24,961 nt of DNA, from NCBI RefSeq assembly GCF_000485595.1, contig NW_014579875.1, forward strand, positions 3,949-28,909. Reading direction: 5' to 3'. Below the pieces are notes generated by a model. It ran no database searches. It worked only from the letters and a program-made list of their open reading frames with translations, and was not told the DNA's origin. Source of the DNA: Priapulus caudatus (taxonomy: Eukaryota; Priapulida; Priapulimorpha; Priapulimorphida; Priapulidae). Of this stretch, positions 1 through 7,881 are shown piece by piece. Both the position numbers and the translations under genes were made by a program. The first letter of the stretch is position 1; each line of letters begins with the position of its first letter.

Positions 1-1397
1 GGGCAGACCCTACAATGAGACGGGTGATGCAACTTCTGCAGAAGTGTGAGGCTCGGCCTCCGTTCTCAGAACTTGCAGCTGAGTCACTAGAAGCCAGACG
101 ATATTGGGAGGTGTGGGACCGCCTGGAACTCCGGAGAGGATTGCTGTTCCAGGTGTGGGTTCCAACATACGTCCAGGAGTCTTCCATACTGCAGTTGGTG
201 GCGCCGCCAATCATCCGTCGGGAGTTGTTGAATGCTCTCCACGGTGGTCGCATTACGGCGCACCTAGGCATTCTAAAGACGTTGTCTCGAATTCGGCAAC
301 GATTTACGTGGCCGGGTATTCGCACAGACGTCCAACGCTGGTGTCGGCATTGCGATACGTGTGCTCAACGGGAAACCGGGTGAAGTAAGCAGGCCAAGCT
401 GCAGCTGCAAGCAGTTGGCGCACCTTGGGAGAGGATTGCGGTCGATTTTCTCGGACCCCTCCCAGTGACAGAGGCAGGAAATCGGTACATTCTCGTGGCC
501 TGTGATTATTTCACGAAATGGGCAGAGGCGTACGCACTTCCTGACCAAACTGCTCAGACTACGGCCGACTGCCTGGTCTCGCCGTTGCTTGCTCGATTTG
601 GCTGCCCACGTCAGCTCCACTCCGACCAGGGTCGTAATTTCGAGTCCAAGCTCTTTGCCGGAGTATGTACACTCCTGGGTATCGAGAAGACTCGGACGAC
701 CCCGTACCATCCACAATCCGACGGACTGGTTGAACGTTTCAACAGAACCTTGTTGGACATGGTGGCAAAGGTGGGGTGTGAGCAGAAGAATGACTGGGAC
801 CAACATCTTCCTTATGTAATGGCAGCCTACAGAGGTACAGTCCAAGAGAGTACGGGGGTAAGTCCAAACCTCATGATGTTTGGTCGTGAGGTTAGCTTGC
901 CGGTAGAACTCATGTTTGACCGACTCCCAGGTCCGGAGGCACCGGATTGTTCTGTAGAATACGTTGAATGGGTGAGAATGGCTACCCGCGCCGCGCATCG
1001 GCGTGCCCGCGAGATACTTCTAAGGGCGGCGGAAAGACAGAAATGCAACTACGACAAGGCCGTCGTGTGTGCGCATTTGCTGCTTGGTACCTGGGTCTGG
1101 CGATATTGCCCTCCTGAAGCTGGAAAGCTTGGGAATCCGTGGCAGGGTCCTCTCCTGGTAGTCAGAGAGTGTAGTACCTTACGCTGGATCCAGGAAAATG
1201 ACGAACCCTGCGTAGTCTTGATCGATGACCTGAAACCTTACTTTGGAGGAAACACGCCCGCAGTTTGGTGCATCCCGGACCTGGTCCCGGATAAAGCTAC
1301 CTCTGTGGATCGCTCAGTAACCAAGGGAAGGGAAGATGGTGTTGGGGACATACCCGACTCGGGTAGGGTGAGCATTAACCCCGAAATATCCTGTTAG
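1..1397 (+). pseudogene. Ty3/gypsy integrase, 3' fragment of an upstream element copy
   Basis: This is the 3' part of a Ty3/gypsy pol gene, truncated by the window edge. The open stretch at 15-383 carries the integrase zinc-binding domain: two His in an LHGGRITAHLG context, then WPGIRTDV and the CRHC cysteine pair. After one in-frame TGA (381-383) the same frame continues into the catalytic core. Counting from 465, D14 (ACDYFTKW), D54 (HSDQG) and E90 (DGLVERFN) form a DD35E triad with exactly 35 residues between the last two. The C-terminal part has the small GPLLVVRE module expected in gypsy integrases. Integrase inserts element cDNA into the chromosome. Bases 1-1389 align in direct orientation with about 7419-8793 at roughly 95% identity by eye; homology stops abruptly at 1389/8793, so the tail after residue ~307 is foreign. 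Apart from the shared TGA the core is intact, unlike the second copy. Confidence 0.9.
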
Positions 1398-1510
1398 TGT
1401 AGCGTGTGGAACTGTCGACCGGGTACCAGTCTATATTATTCCTGGCTAGCTAAGCCTCGAATCTTGTGTAACTCGTGTGAACGCGTTTTAACCGAACTTA
1501 GCACCAACTA

Positions 1511-1597
1511 AGTACGGTACCAGCTAGGCCGTGTATACGTGTGAGCGCAGCTTAAGTACGGTACCAGCTAGGCCGTGTATACGTGTGAACGCAGCTT
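1511..1597. repeat. Two-copy tandem repeat, 44-bp period
   Basis: The unit beginning AGTACGGTACCAGCTAGGCC at 1511 repeats at 1555 with one substitution. A more diverged related stretch may lie just upstream (about 1415-1510). It follows the abrupt end of the integrase homology, so it may be LTR or flank of the upstream element, but no LTR ends are visible. Confidence 0.85.
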
Positions 1598-1739
1598 CAG
1601 GGCCCGCGTTTCCTGTCGCCATAGCAACAATAGATGGTTCACTAACTAACTTCAATTACTTATCTGAGTTTATTTGACTAACGACTATAAATGTGCGTTA
1701 TATCTCACTTGAAACTTACTAGTAAATACATAATTATAT

Positions 1740-1850
1740 ACTTACACATACATAGGCACGCCCACAAACACGCGCAGGCACACACGCGTGCGCACACACA
1801 TGTACACATATATACACGTAAACACGCACACTCGGGCGCACTTAGTACAT
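1740..1850. repeat. Interrupted CA/CG-rich simple sequence
   Basis: Alternating purine-pyrimidine DNA made of ACAC, ACGC and ATAC blocks with frequent interruptions. The rest of 1640-1880 is AT-rich and I see no gene in it. Confidence 0.7.
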
Positions 1851-1888
1851 AGTACATAATGTATATATATATTCAATCTATTCGCGAA

Positions 1889-1909
1889 ATGGCCGCCTCC
1901 GGCGGCCAT
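1889..1909. other. Perfect GC-rich hairpin
   Basis: A 9-bp arm (ATGGCCGCC) is followed by a three-base loop (TCC) and its exact complement (GGCGGCCAT). Flanking CGAA and TTCG can extend the pairing past one bulge. It sits alone in AT-rich DNA, so it stands out. It may be an internal part of a decayed DNA transposon; no function is assigned. Confidence 0.7.
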
Positions 1910-2084
1910 ATTCGCTCGTTACGCTGATGAGACTACGATGATTTCTCTAAATCCCGGCCCGATTCGTAGTAATCTTTTGGTAAAATATTGACTTGATACG
2001 AAGAAAATAATACAAGGATCCTGTTACTAACATAAAATTTTCTGGCCCGGTATATTCATTTCTATATAAAAAATTTGTGCACAC

Positions 2085-2466
2085 CTTCTAATCCATTGTT
2101 TTTCTTTTTAAATTAAGGCTAATATAATATAATAAGAACCTGCTTAATACGATCATTTTTCTTTGGCCCGTCACTTTCGTACTAACGGGGTGCGACTGTA
2201 ATAATGAATAGTAGTAATTAAATGAGGAGTTTATGCTTTGCAGTAATTGTATCTATTTGTGAACAATTAAACGCTACTAAAGTTCTTAATTATACATATA
2301 AACCTATATAAAATCCCTTGTACACACCTTGTAATCCACAATCAATAATTTTTTCTTTGTTAATTCGGGCTAATATACGTTGAAGTGGTTAATACGAAAC
2401 CCGCTTAATACAACTATTTTTCTTTGGCCCGTCAGTTTACTACTAACGGGGTTTGACTGTAGTAAA
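2085..2466. mobile_element. Duplicated termini of pogo/Tigger-like DNA transposons (decayed)
   Basis: Two related segments, about 2088-2205 and 2330-2466, both carry TTAATACGA-type subterminal sequence, then TTTTTCTTTGGCCCGTCA, and end in AACGGGGTKYGACTG followed by TA. Read on the minus strand this is a CAGTCAAACCCCGTTAGTA-like terminus next to a TA dinucleotide, the pattern of pogo/Tigger terminal inverted repeats. I found no matching opposite terminus, so these are solo or tandemly duplicated ends rather than a complete element. No transposase coding is visible. Confidence 0.5.
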
Positions 2467-2537
2467 TGTAGGCAAACGCTTCGTAGTAATGGTTTATATC
2501 CTACGCACGTAGTGTAGCGGAACATATGGTTTTCGCG

Positions 2538-2540
<3 letters not shown>

Positions 2541-2600
<60 letters not shown>

Positions 2601-2648
2601 CGTGCGCGCGCATGTGTGTTTGTGTATGTGCGTGTGTGTGTGTGTGTG
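2541..2648. repeat. (TG)n microsatellite with GC/TA interruptions
   Basis: Long run of TG with GCGTGCGTGCGCGCGC near 2595-2610. It ends at the N at 2649, which joins it directly to a (TAC)n run. Such a junction is a typical site for a collapsed or bridged assembly gap. Confidence 0.95.
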
Positions 2649-2649
2649 N

Positions 2650-2702
2650 TACTACTACTACTACTACTACTACTGCTACTACTACTACTACTACTACTAC
2701 TG

Positions 2703-2742
<40 letters not shown>

Positions 2743-2743
2743 A

Positions 2744-2802
<59 letters not shown>

Positions 2803-2840
2803 AACTACTACTACTACAACTACTACTACTACTACTACGA
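2650..2840. repeat. (TAC)n trinucleotide microsatellite
   Basis: About 63 TAC units with occasional TGC and AAC variants, changing to GAC at the 3' end, where it abuts the recognisable LTR sequence at 2847. Open frames across it are only homopolymeric products of the repeat. Confidence 0.95.
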
Positions 2841-2846
2841 CGACGA

Positions 2847-3284
2847 CGCAGTAGAGGTGGGGACTGGTGTGGGCACTGGTGTGAGAACTGGTGTGAGCAC
2901 TGGTGTTTCTCTCCAGGTGCTGCGAGATACACAACGCGAGGATCAGCGAGTGGTAAGATAAACGATCACGCTCTTCACTCCTGGACTCACCCTCTGCCCG
3001 GTGCTTACTGACGGCTTGACCGTTTCTGCACGCTGGCATGCTGAGTCTTCGAGTCGTATTGCTTGTTACTGTGTGATTACTGTTTCTGTTTCTGGGCATT
3101 CAGCCCAAGTTTGTGTAGTATTTATGGCCACCGGCCTGTTGGTCGGCAGGCCAATAAAAGCACCGGCGTTCCCGGTTTGAACACTTAACTTGGTACTGTT
3201 GTCTTCGGTACCTGCTCGAGTCTGCGTGTGAATCTACGATCGTACCTGTGGCACTTTGAGGCCGTGACTGGCTCAAACGTCACA
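2847..3284 (+). repeat. 5' LTR of the Ty3/gypsy element, U3 missing
   Basis: Bases 2847-3272 align with 11877-12270 of the 3' LTR at roughly 95% identity by eye plus several small indels. This is the R-U5 side: it carries the polyadenylation signal AATAAA at 3153-3158 and ends in CACA just before the primer binding site. A 12-bp repeat (ACTGGTGTGRGM) near 2862-2910 differs in copy number between the two LTRs. The U3/promoter part present in the 3' LTR (11682-11876) is absent; (TAC)n DNA occupies its place. This is either a real truncation or an assembly artefact at the N. Confidence 0.85.
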
Positions 3285-3285
3285 G

Positions 3286-3303
3286 TGGTGCCGTGACCAG
3301 GAT
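3286..3303 (+). promoter_or_regulatory. tRNA primer binding site
   Basis: TGGTGCCGTGACCAGGAT lies one base after the LTR end. It starts with TGG, the complement of a tRNA CCA 3' end, as LTR retrotransposon minus-strand priming requires. The tRNA species cannot be named from sequence alone. The untranslated leader runs from here to the gag start at 3729 without a credible ORF. Confidence 0.75.
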
Positions 3304-3728
3304 TCACACAAAGAGCGAGCAGGAAGACAGCCCATGTGCTGGTGGATTCTAGACAGCAGTAACTTTACTTCCGGCAGGGTCGTGTTGGCTTGTGCTCTAA
3401 GCAAATGCCACTCGCTACCAGGTCCGGGCCAGTAGGCAGGCGTGCGGCTGGTGCCACGCGGCGGCACCCGGCTGTGGTTGCAGGAGGTGTGAGGACCCCT
3501 AGTGTTGCAGTGGCTGAGCGTACGTCCGCTGCCACTGCACCGAAACGTCCTGCACTGAAAAATACACGTCGCAGTGTCCCATTTCCAACGAGGGATGATG
3601 TCCTTGGCGTCTGCTTGCCAGTAGATAGTTCTACCTGACAGGAGATAAGTGCCAAGGCCCCTCAAGTTTCGGCGGCAGATCGGGCTCATCGGAATTGGGA
3701 TGGCGGAGTAACTGCGGGTCTGGGGCTG

Positions 3729-4988
3729 ATGGATGCATCGCCCGACCATTATGTGGGAAGCCAGCCTGAAACTATGGGTTTTCCGGTCGTGAGCCATGAG
3801 TCCCATGCTCATCGCTCAGCGATGGTACATGGTATCTCCCCATTCGAGGCTGTCCCAAGACGGCCGGACGTCAGTGGGAGTGGACGGTGGAAGGCTGAGT
3901 CGCTCGCCCCACCGTGCCCCAGCACGTCTACCCCGTGGGCAAGTCTAACAGGTGGAGCAGCGAATCGCCCTGACGAGGGGCGACGGGGGTATCAACCCGT
4001 TAACCCGGTCTTCGGCAGGGGGCCGGAAATGTTTAGCTGGGACCGCGAAGGTCTGCTTGGTCATACCAAGCCGCAAACCCCGATGAGGTTGCGCACATTC
4101 TCTGGACAAGAGTCCGAGCCGTTAGACGCGTTTTTCTGGCATTTTGACGTCGTAGCACGTCACAATGGCTGGACTGCTGCGGAGCGAGCAGCGCATCTGG
4201 CTGGTGCCCGGGACTACCCGGCGTCTGCCGTTTTGTACGAATGTACGGGTAAGTCCTTTGAGGAAGAGATTCGCTGGGCGTTGACGGCTAGGCTGCAGCC
4301 TCCTGGCTCCGAACTCGACCGACGGCTCTGGCTCGATGAGCGGATAAAGCAGCCGACAGAGAGCTGGACTGAATTCGCACGAGAGTTAGAACAGCTGGTC
4401 GGTAAGGTTGAGCTCGGACTCTTTCGATTAAAGTGCAGCAGACGTGCACGCTGGCTGGTGCTCCGTGCGATTACAGACGCAGCCCAGAAAATTTACGTAA
4501 TGGACAGAGATGATGGTACGGCGGAATGCGCAGCGCGGGCCGCTGATCAGTACGAGTTCATTACGAGGTCAACTCGGGGATCCGTTCCTCGTAAACCAGA
4601 AGCTCGCCTGGTGGCCACCACACAGGCGCCGATCGGGGGTGATCTCTTTCAGCCTGGGAAGGTACAAATCCCATCCGAGGGCGCAGTAATAAAATCTTCG
4701 GAGTCCCGGCTGCTAGCTGCGGCTTTGGAGCAAATTACTACCTTAATACAGGCACTGATGGCGGGGGACGCTAAATGCGCACCGCATAGGGCCAGTGGAA
4801 AAGTTTGGCTAAATTCACGGGCAGATGGCCAAGCGGTGCAGTGGTTCCGTTGTCGCAGACACGGGCATATCTCACGCCACTGCCCTACCCGTACCGGTGA
4901 ACTGGAGCCAGAGGCTCCGTCGTACTCTCGCGGGGGTCAGCCACGCCGTTGGACCCGGTTCTTGGATAAGGACTCGGGAAACGGGTAG
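3729..4988 (+). CDS. gag: Gag polyprotein of Ty3/gypsy retrotransposon
   Basis: An open frame of 419 codons lies between the primer binding site and the protease. Gag forms the cytoplasmic virus-like particle and packages element RNA. The first ~115 residues are variable and Pro/Gly/Arg-rich. Residues ~118-290 resemble a Ty3/gypsy capsid region (PMRLRTFSGQ, FFWHFDVVARHNGW, AAHLAGARDYPASAVLY). The C terminus has a zinc-knuckle-like segment at 372-385, where C375, H380 and C385 fit CX2CX4HX4C but the first Cys is Trp (W372), so zinc binding is probably lost. The frame ends at TAG 4986-4988 inside a -1 frameshift signal. ATG 3729 is the first Met of the open frame; an upstream start is not excluded. 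This is the only major frame of this copy without a stop or frameshift. Confidence 0.85.
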   Translation: MDASPDHYVGSQPETMGFPVVSHESHAHRSAMVHGISPFEAVPRRPDVSGSGRWKAESLAPPCPSTSTPWASLTGGAANRPDEGRRGYQPVNPVFGRGPEMFSWDREGLLGHTKPQTPMRLRTFSGQESEPLDAFFWHFDVVARHNGWTAAERAAHLAGARDYPASAVLYECTGKSFEEEIRWALTARLQPPGSELDRRLWLDERIKQPTESWTEFARELEQLVGKVELGLFRLKCSRRARWLVLRAITDAAQKIYVMDRDDGTAECAARAADQYEFITRSTRGSVPRKPEARLVATTQAPIGGDLFQPGKVQIPSEGAVIKSSESRLLAAALEQITTLIQALMAGDAKCAPHRASGKVWLNSRADGQAVQWFRCRRHGHISRHCPTRTGELEPEAPSYSRGGQPRRWTRFLDKDSGNG

Positions 4989-5779
4989 TGGCCAGCCCAT
5001 GTGGACCCCCGCATCCAGTACGCGGTTGTTCCGGGCTACGGCCTGCCCAGGTGACGAGCTGTGAGCTCCGACTTCGGCCGCGGGCTGCCTGGCAGCTTCC
5101 GGTGGAACTCTGCGGCCAAGTGATTGACTTCACTGTGGACACTGGCGCGAAAATTTCGCTACTGGATCGGGCAACCTACCTCTCGTTACCCCCGTGTAGG
5201 CCTGGCCTGCAGGAAGTGGAGACGACGTTGGTAGCTGCTCAAGAAAATGATATCCCTGCGGTGGGGGGACTGTGCACGGACATGGCCATTTACGGCAGGC
5301 AGTATACCCACAACTTGCTTGTTGTGGAATCGAGTCTTCGCGGAGGGTTGCTCGGACTGGACTTCATGCGTGACCGAGGGTGTCAGCTTGATGTAACCAG
5401 AGGACATCTGACCATTGACGATGTCCTGCACGTGCTGCATGAGAAGAATGGGTTGCAAAGGCGGGTGCTGCATGCAGCATGCCGCACGGTACTTGCTCCG
5501 AACCACGGTACTGTGGTAATGGGTAAGTTTGCCAAGGATCTCTGGCCCAAAGACATGCTAGCAGTGGCTGAGCCAACTACAAAATTTCAAAAGAGTTACG
5601 GAAGAAGTGGAGCTCTCATGGCCCGATGTCTGGGTGGAACCACGGGCATGACGTCCTCTCTGTCTGTCGTGAAAACTCGAGAGATGCGAGCTGGTCATCA
5701 ACGCTGGTACCGAGCTAGCGTGGCTAGAACCGGTTACGCAGGTTGCGCTGGCAGAAATCCGAGAGAACTCAGAAGTTGA
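4970..5779 (+). CDS. pro: Retropepsin (aspartic protease) and broken protease-RT linker
   Basis: This frame lies -1 relative to gag, has no good AUG of its own and is expected to be expressed by frameshifting. Counting from codon 4988, the catalytic aspartate is in FTVDTGAKISLLD (D51-T52-G53); the flap and second strand follow (LLVVESSLRGGLLGLDFMRDRG). Retropepsin cleaves Gag and Gag-Pol during particle maturation. The protease domain itself looks intact to about base 5590. Beyond that the frame loses family resemblance, while conserved linker-like sequence continues in another frame, so a frameshift lies near 5590. The frame ends at a stop at 5777-5779. It is therefore protease plus a nonsense tail, not an intact Pro-Pol. 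Confidence 0.8.
   Translation, partial: GLGKRVVASPCGPPHPVRGCSGLRPAQVTSCELRLRPRAAWQLPVELCGQVIDFTVDTGAKISLLDRATYLSLPPCRPGLQEVETTLVAAQENDIPAVGGLCTDMAIYGRQYTHNLLVVESSLRGGLLGLDFMRDRGCQLDVTRGHLTIDDVLHVLHEKNGLQRRVLHAACRTVLAPNHGTVVMGKFAKDLWPKDMLAVAEPTTKFQKSYGRSGALMARCLGGTTGMTSSLSVVKTREMRAGHQRWYRASVARTGYAGCAGRNPRELRS
4976..5043 (+). promoter_or_regulatory. -1 programmed ribosomal frameshift site (gag to pro-pol)
   Basis: In the gag frame the heptamer G GGA AAC (4976-4982) fits the X XXY YYZ slippery rule and lies one codon before the gag stop TAG (4986-4988). A -1 slip leads directly into the protease frame, which is open from 4970. Seven bases downstream a stem can form: GGCC 4990-4993 with GGCC 5040-5043, and GCCC 4995-4998 with GGGC 5033-5036, with a small asymmetric bulge. 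Spacer and stem position match known -1 signals. Folding was done by eye only. Confidence 0.8.
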
Positions 5780-6003
5780 GGTTAATAGCAAACCGACTGA
5801 GGTCCCGGGTCATCTTCAACCTCTGTTGGACGGGGTGGATAAAGCTCTGACCCACAAACAAGAATGGCTGTAGCAGAGATGCTCTGCCGGTATGGCTCTT
5901 TGTTCACCGCTCCTGGTGAGAGGTTGGGTCATACTGGTCTCGTGCAGCATACAATTAATACGGGTACGCACCCCCTATTAAGCAAGCCCCGAGACGCTGT
6001 GCA
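5780..6003 (+). pseudogene. Decayed linker between protease and reverse transcriptase
   Basis: No long frame crosses this stretch, but short conserved gypsy-like pieces appear in different frames, for example LFTAPGERLGHTGL and HTINTGTHP in the protease frame. The RT frame is reached after the C run at 5971-5975, where the loss of one C explains the switch. An in-frame TAG also occurs near 5872. Together with the break near 5590, at least two frameshifts separate Pro from RT in this copy. Confidence 0.65.
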
Positions 6004-7533
6004 TTGACGAAACAGGAGGTGATGAACAGGGAGGTCGAGAAAATGCTTCGATATGACATGATACGTCCGAGTAATAGCCCGTGGGCGTCCCCTTTCGTGC
6101 TAGTCACGAAGAAGGATGGCAGCACCCGGTTCTGTGTAGACTACCGCTGTGTGAATGAGGTTACCATCAAGGATGCGTACCCTCTTCCAAGGATCGACGA
6201 TACATTGGATTCCCTGGCCGGTGCCCAGTGGTTTTCCACAATCGATCTGACGAGCGGGTATTGGCAGGTCGAGATGGACTCAAAGGATGCTTCCAAAACG
6301 GCGTTTAGTACCCGTCAGGGCATGTTTGAATTCAAGGTCATGCCGTTTGGATTATGCAACAGTCCAGCAACCTTTGAGCGGTTGATGGAGCTGGTCCTTC
6401 GAGGATTGCAATGGACGGAGTGTTTGGTCTACCTCGATAATGTGATCATTTTCGGTCAGTCATTTCAGAAGGCGTTAGCCAACCTCCACCATGTGTTTGA
6501 CCAATTGGCAAATGCTGGCTTAAAGCTCAAACCGACAAAGTGCTTGCTATTCCGGAAAAGTGCCTCGTATCTCGGACACGTTGTGACGGCCGGTGGCGTC
6601 CAGTGTGATCCAGAGAAGGTCAAGGTGGTAGGACAGTGGGAGGTGCCGCGATCTGTTGCGGACGTGCGGAGCTTCCTGGGATTCGCGAATTATTATCGGC
6701 GATTTATCTCAGGTTTTGCTACTACCGCGCACCCACTGACGCAGCTTACCCGGAAAGGTGTCGGTTTTCGGTGGTCAGAGGAATGTGAGGAGGCCTTCAA
6801 TACGTTAAAACGGCAACTCACCTCTGCTCCGGTACTTTCATATCCACAGGGAAATGGCGAGTTTATACTGGACACCAATGCTAGTGCATCAGCTATGGGC
6901 GCTGTGCTGTCTCAGGTCCAAGATGGAGATGAGAAGGTTATAGCCTATGCCAGTAAGACGTTCGGTCCAACTCAGCGACGGTATTGCACTACGAATCGTG
7001 AGTTGTTAGCTGTCGTAACGTTTGCCAAGCATTTCCGTCACTATCTGATTGGCCGGCCATTTTTGGTCCGAACAGATCACGCCTCCCTGACGTGGCTCCT
7101 TAACTTTAAGGAGCCGGAAGGCATGGTGGCTCGGTGGATTGCGTACTTAGGCACTTTCGACATGCGGATTGAACACCGTCCTGGTAAACTGCATGGCAAC
7201 GCAGACGGCTTATCCCGGCCGCCGGGATGTCGTACGTGCAAGCGGCAGGATTGCCCGGATTGTCGCAGAGTTATACTGGCTCGCGTGAAAGCACAGAAGA
7301 CGGCTCCAGGGCGTCCGGTGCGTACTCGGCGACAGCCAAAGGCTCGCGTGCCTTGTCCTGTGGAGCTCCGAGCTACGCTCTGTCAGTGGACAGATGCGCA
7401 GGTTCGGGAGTGGCAGCGGGCAGACCCTATAATGAGACGGGTGATGCAACTTCTGCAGAAGTGTGAGGCTCGGCTTCCGTTCTCAGAACTTGCAGCTGCG
7501 TCACTAGAAGCCAGACGATATTGGGAGGTCTGA
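6004..7533 (+). pseudogene. pol: Ty3/gypsy reverse transcriptase-RNase H, catalytically substituted
   Basis: This 509-codon frame copies element RNA into DNA in functional relatives. RT motifs run in order: SPWASPFVLVTKKDGSTRFCVDYR, the first catalytic Asp in FSTIDLTSGYWQ, MPFGLCNSPATFERLM, and the palm motif, which reads YLDN (143-146) instead of YxDD. RNase H follows (FILDTNAS at ~287-294, NRELLAV, RTDHASLTWLL, GNADGLSR near 398). Its first catalytic position is N292 where relatives have the Asp of TDAS. Both changes are G-to-A at the coding level. After a Cys-rich spacer the frame enters the integrase zinc domain and stops at a TGA (7531-7533) not found in the upstream copy. The frame start at 6004 is only where the frame opens; no true start exists because RT was part of Gag-Pro-Pol. 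Confidence 0.9.
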
Positions 7534-7881
7534 AACCGCCTGGAACTCCGGAGAGGATTGCTGTTCTAGGTGTGGGTTTCAACATACGCCCAGGAGTCTT
7601 CCATACTGCAGTTGGTGGCGCCCACAATCATCCGTCGAGAGTTGTTGAATGCTTTCCACGGTGGTCGCATTGCGGCGCACCTATGCATTCGAAAAACGTT
7701 GTCTTGAATTCGGCAACGATTTACGTGGCCGGGTATTCGCACAGACGTCCAACGCTGGTGTCGGCAATGCGATACGTGCGCTCGACGGAAAACCGGGTGA
7801 CGTAAGCAGGCCAAGCTGCAGCAGCAAGCAGTTGGCGCACCTTGGGAGAGGATTGCGGTCGATTTTCTCGGACCCCTCCCA
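7534..7881 (+). pseudogene. Integrase zinc-binding domain with several stops
   Basis: Homologous to bases ~118-464 of the upstream fragment. In the pol frame there are stops at 7531-7533, 7567-7569, 7705-7707 and 7798-7800. Only the last is shared with the upstream copy; the others are private substitutions. The His/Cys pattern of the zinc domain is still recognisable between the stops. Confidence 0.85.

Noticed and set aside
381-383. TGA as selenocysteine in integrase
   Set aside because: No precedent in this family known to me and no SECIS-like structure looked for successfully; a shared nonsense mutation is simpler.
1598-1610. Second copy of the foldback arm (CAGGGCCCGCG)
   Set aside because: Only 11 bp match the 12276-12526 arm and the flanks do not continue; too short to call.
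1924-1931. Hammerhead ribozyme core CTGATGAG (also near 18052)
   Set aside because: The paired GAAA core and enclosing stems were not found at either place.
2494-3099. Long frames on both strands across (TG)n and (TAC)n
   Set aside because: They are homopolymer or dipeptide translations of microsatellites and run into the LTR; an N interrupts them.
3273-3812. 179-codon minus-strand frame over the element leader
   Set aside because: It overlaps the primer binding site and gag start and shows no recognisable domain; treated as a shadow.
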